DNA of 64,000 nucleotides from Enterobacter sp. RIT418 (GTDB taxonomy: Bacteria; Pseudomonadota; Gammaproteobacteria; Enterobacterales; Enterobacteriaceae). Numbering within the stretch: position 1 is the stretch's first letter; each line of letters starts with the position of its first letter. The stretch spans positions 124,001 to 188,000 of the forward strand of contig NZ_QBJD02000008.1 of the NCBI RefSeq assembly GCF_003057745.1, given 5' to 3'. Under the pieces are notes generated by a model. It was not told where the DNA came from. It ran no database searches and was given only the letters and a program-made list of their open reading frames with translations. Made by a program: the position numbers and the translations under genes. This document shows, piece after piece, positions 62,339-64,000 of the stretch.

Positions 62339-64000
62339 CCGGCGTTAAGCTCCTGCCATTCGGCCAACTGGGTTGGAGTGATTCCATTCGGGGCGGTGAT
62401 GTAGGTATCGCCCCACGTCTTACGGCTATCAACAACGGTTTTACTGTCAGATTTAACCTTGCCCATCAGGCCGCCGCGCGGGATATCCGCATTGATTTTG
62501 TTACCCGTCAGCAAGGACGGAGCGTTCATTTTTGGCGGTGCTGCAGAACCACTTTCTGACGTTGTTTTCAGGTCGATGTTGACGCCGGGGATTTTATTTA
62601 GCTTCTCAACGATCCAGTTATAGGTAGACGCAAAGGTATTTTTTAGAGCGTCAAAAAGCTTGCTGAATACGTCACCGATTGTCTGTGCAAATCCTTCAAA
62701 AGCGGCCATGGGAGAAAGGCCTGCAAAGAACGCTACTACCGCGCCCCAGCCATCGGTAATGGATTGCCAGACCTGCGCGAATACCTGGCCCACCTGCGCG
62801 GCGACATCCATCACCCAGGCAAAGGCCGCAGTGTTCATTACAGCCGCTTTCAGTTCTTCCCAGTGGTTTACGACATACCAGACGCCTAATCCCAGCAGCG
62901 CCAGCGCGGCAATAATTAGGGTGATCGGGCTTGTCAAAAACTGCATTGCAGCCCCGGCAAACATGGTCGCCGCCCCATACACCCGCATGGCAACGGCTCC
63001 GGCTTTTAACACGATATTCCAGGCAGCCAGCGCGACGCGGCAAACACCGGTCCACAGCGCAAGCAGCTTTGACTGGACCCACAACGCGGCCAGCCCGATG
63101 CGGGTTGTAAGTAAAGACGGGCGCATCATGTTTAGCGTCCATATAAGGGCTTTCCATGCGCCGCCCAGCACTTTTGCGATTGCGCTTAAACCCACCATCG
63201 TGAATCCAAATACGCCCATCACGATGTTTGTTGCCGCACCGGCAAGACCAAAGGACAACACGCCCAGCGTGATGTAACCCAGCCAGCGAGCGATGTTAGG
63301 GAACATTTCCAGCCAGCGGGCAAACTTTGCGCCCACGGCGGCAACGCGATTCATCAACGGCGTGAGTATGGGGATCAGCGTATTACCCAGGGCCACGCGC
63401 ATGGCGTAGAACGTTGCTACGATACGTTCCCACGGTTTCGCCATACGTTCGGCCATTTCCTGGGCGCGTTTCATACCGTCATTGCGGCCCAGTTCCGTGA
63501 TACTACGGTTTAGATTAGCCTGCTGGCCGTACAGCTTTTTGATGACATCAGCGCCACCACCAAAAGCGGCGTCCAGCGCCTGCTGCGCCTTGACATTCCC
63601 CTCAATGCTTGCCCCGTATTTGTTCTGCAATTTCTGGAGAATATCGCCCATTGGCAACATCTTCCCGGTGGCGTCAACAAAGCTCATTCCCAACTTTTCA
63701 GCGGCGGCCGGCGCGCTTCTTAAAAACTGCTCATAGATGCCGCTTGCCTCAGTTCCCAGGGTTTTGGACAACGATCCCAGCACCGCGAACTGCTCATCCA
63801 TACTCACGCCGAAGTCAGACCCGGCGTTTTTGGTTCCCTCAATAAGCTCCTGCATGGTCTGCATTTTCACGCCGAAGTTTTGCACCATGTAGGCCGTTTT
63901 TCCGGCCAGTTCTTCGGCAAAGCGGACATGCCCCAGGCTGGACAGTTCCGTATTGAACCGGGATGCCATCGCACCAATATATTCACCAGCCTCCTCGCCG
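62335..64000 (-). CDS. Phage tail tape measure protein, partial (N-terminus outside window)
   Basis: The frame runs from the stop at 62335 past the right edge; the first internal Met is at 63969 but the reading frame continues upstream (EEAGEYIGAMASRFNTEL). Visible: a TP901-type tape measure core (GVSMDEQFAVLGSLSKTLGTEASGIYEQFLR, DAAFGGGADVIKKLYG) and several hydrophobic helices in the C-terminal half (WLGYITLGVLSFGLAGAATNIVMG, LTSPITLIIAALALLGLGVWYVV). Tape measures set tail length and help DNA cross the inner membrane. The N-terminal length is unknown. Confidence 0.9.
   Translation of the reverse strand, partial: GEEAGEYIGAMASRFNTELSSLGHVRFAEELAGKTAYMVQNFGVKMQTMQELIEGTKNAGSDFGVSMDEQFAVLGSLSKTLGTEASGIYEQFLRSAPAAAEKLGMSFVDATGKMLPMGDILQKLQNKYGASIEGNVKAQQALDAAFGGGADVIKKLYGQQANLNRSITELGRNDGMKRAQEMAERMAKPWERIVATFYAMRVALGNTLIPILTPLMNRVAAVGAKFARWLEMFPNIARWLGYITLGVLSFGLAGAATNIVMGVFGFTMVGLSAIAKVLGGAWKALIWTLNMMRPSLLTTRIGLAALWVQSKLLALWTGVCRVALAAWNIVLKAGAVAMRVYGAATMFAGAAMQFLTSPITLIIAALALLGLGVWYVVNHWEELKAAVMNTAAFAWVMDVAAQVGQVFAQVWQSITDGWGAVVAFFAGLSPMAAFEGFAQTIGDVFSKLFDALKNTFASTYNWIVEKLNKIPGVNIDLKTTSESGSAAPPKMNAPSLLTGNKINADIPRGGLMGKVKSDSKTVVDSRKTWGDTYITAPNGITPTQLAEWQELNAG

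Larger units (their letters stand above)
53498..64000. mobile_element. Prophage with contractile-tail (P2/K139-like) late genes, partial
   Basis: From the copA upstream region to the window end, gene content changes to tail, baseplate and fibre genes on the minus strand, with tight overlaps. The order is tape measure, DUF2590-like, baseplate J, tail protein I, tail fibre, fibre assembly, two unknown structural genes, spike/hub. The lower GC and lack of chromosomal homologues support a phage. Its other end, integrase, head and lysis genes lie outside the window. Confidence 0.93.

Overview
The window reads as chromosome of an Enterobacter-type gammaproteobacterium (Enterobacter cloacae complex or a close relative such as Lelliottia or Leclercia). 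Gene content and order match the E. coli/Salmonella segment ybaE-cof-decR-mdlAB-glnK-amtB-tesB-ybaY-atl-ffs ... pdeB-ylaC-maa-hha-tomB-acrBAR-mscK-rsmS-priC-ybaN-apt-dnaX-ybaB-recR-htpG-adk-hemH-gsk-ybaL-fsr-ushA-ybaK-chiX-ybaP-copA. The proteins are close to their E. coli counterparts but clearly diverged, and the DNA is GC-rich outside the right end.

Layout. 1-10950 is core backbone: an SgrR-like regulator (partial), the HMP-PP phosphatase Cof, a cysteine desulfhydrase/DecR divergent pair, the heterodimeric ABC exporter MdlAB, the nitrogen-regulated glnK-amtB operon with its sigma-54 promoter, tesB, a lipoprotein, an alkyltransferase-like protein and 4.5S RNA. 10951-18206 is an accessory block between ffs and pdeB: a small two-gene operon of unknown function, the yczR/yczE divergent pair, and a lacI-lacZ operon with no lacY. 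18227-24626 carries pdeB, the zinc-independent ribosomal proteins L31B and L36B behind a Zur-type box, a GNAT/MocR divergent pair, ylaC, maa, hha and tomB. 25125-53358 is backbone: AcrAB with its repressor, MscK, RsmS, PriC, purine salvage (apt, gsk), dnaX-ybaB-recR, the heat-shock chaperone HtpG, adk, hemH, ybaL, fsr, ushA, ybaK, the small RNA ChiX, ybaP and the copper pump CopA.

About 53500 to the end is the terminal part of a contractile-tail prophage inserted upstream of copA. Its late operon runs on the minus strand: tape measure, baseplate, tail fibre, tail-fibre assembly, a spike/hub fusion and a hairpin terminator. Between that terminator and copA lies a cargo region that would normally be left blank. 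It contains what I read as a complete DinQ-like type I toxin-antitoxin module: a 27-codon hydrophobic peptide whose Shine-Dalgarno is locked in a hairpin, a long leader behind a good promoter, and a roughly 90-nt small RNA with its own promoter and terminator that is perfectly complementary to the leader over 21 nt.

Other items recovered from sequence: two programmed -1 frameshift sites (dnaX gamma, and the 70-residue copper chaperone CopA(Z) inside copA), a duplicated lac operator with a CRP site, the AcrR operator and a consensus marbox, a sigma-32 promoter for htpG, a CueR promoter for copA, and a family of GAGAGGG palindromic intergenic repeats, one of which has supplied the C-terminal codons of both mscK and rsmS.
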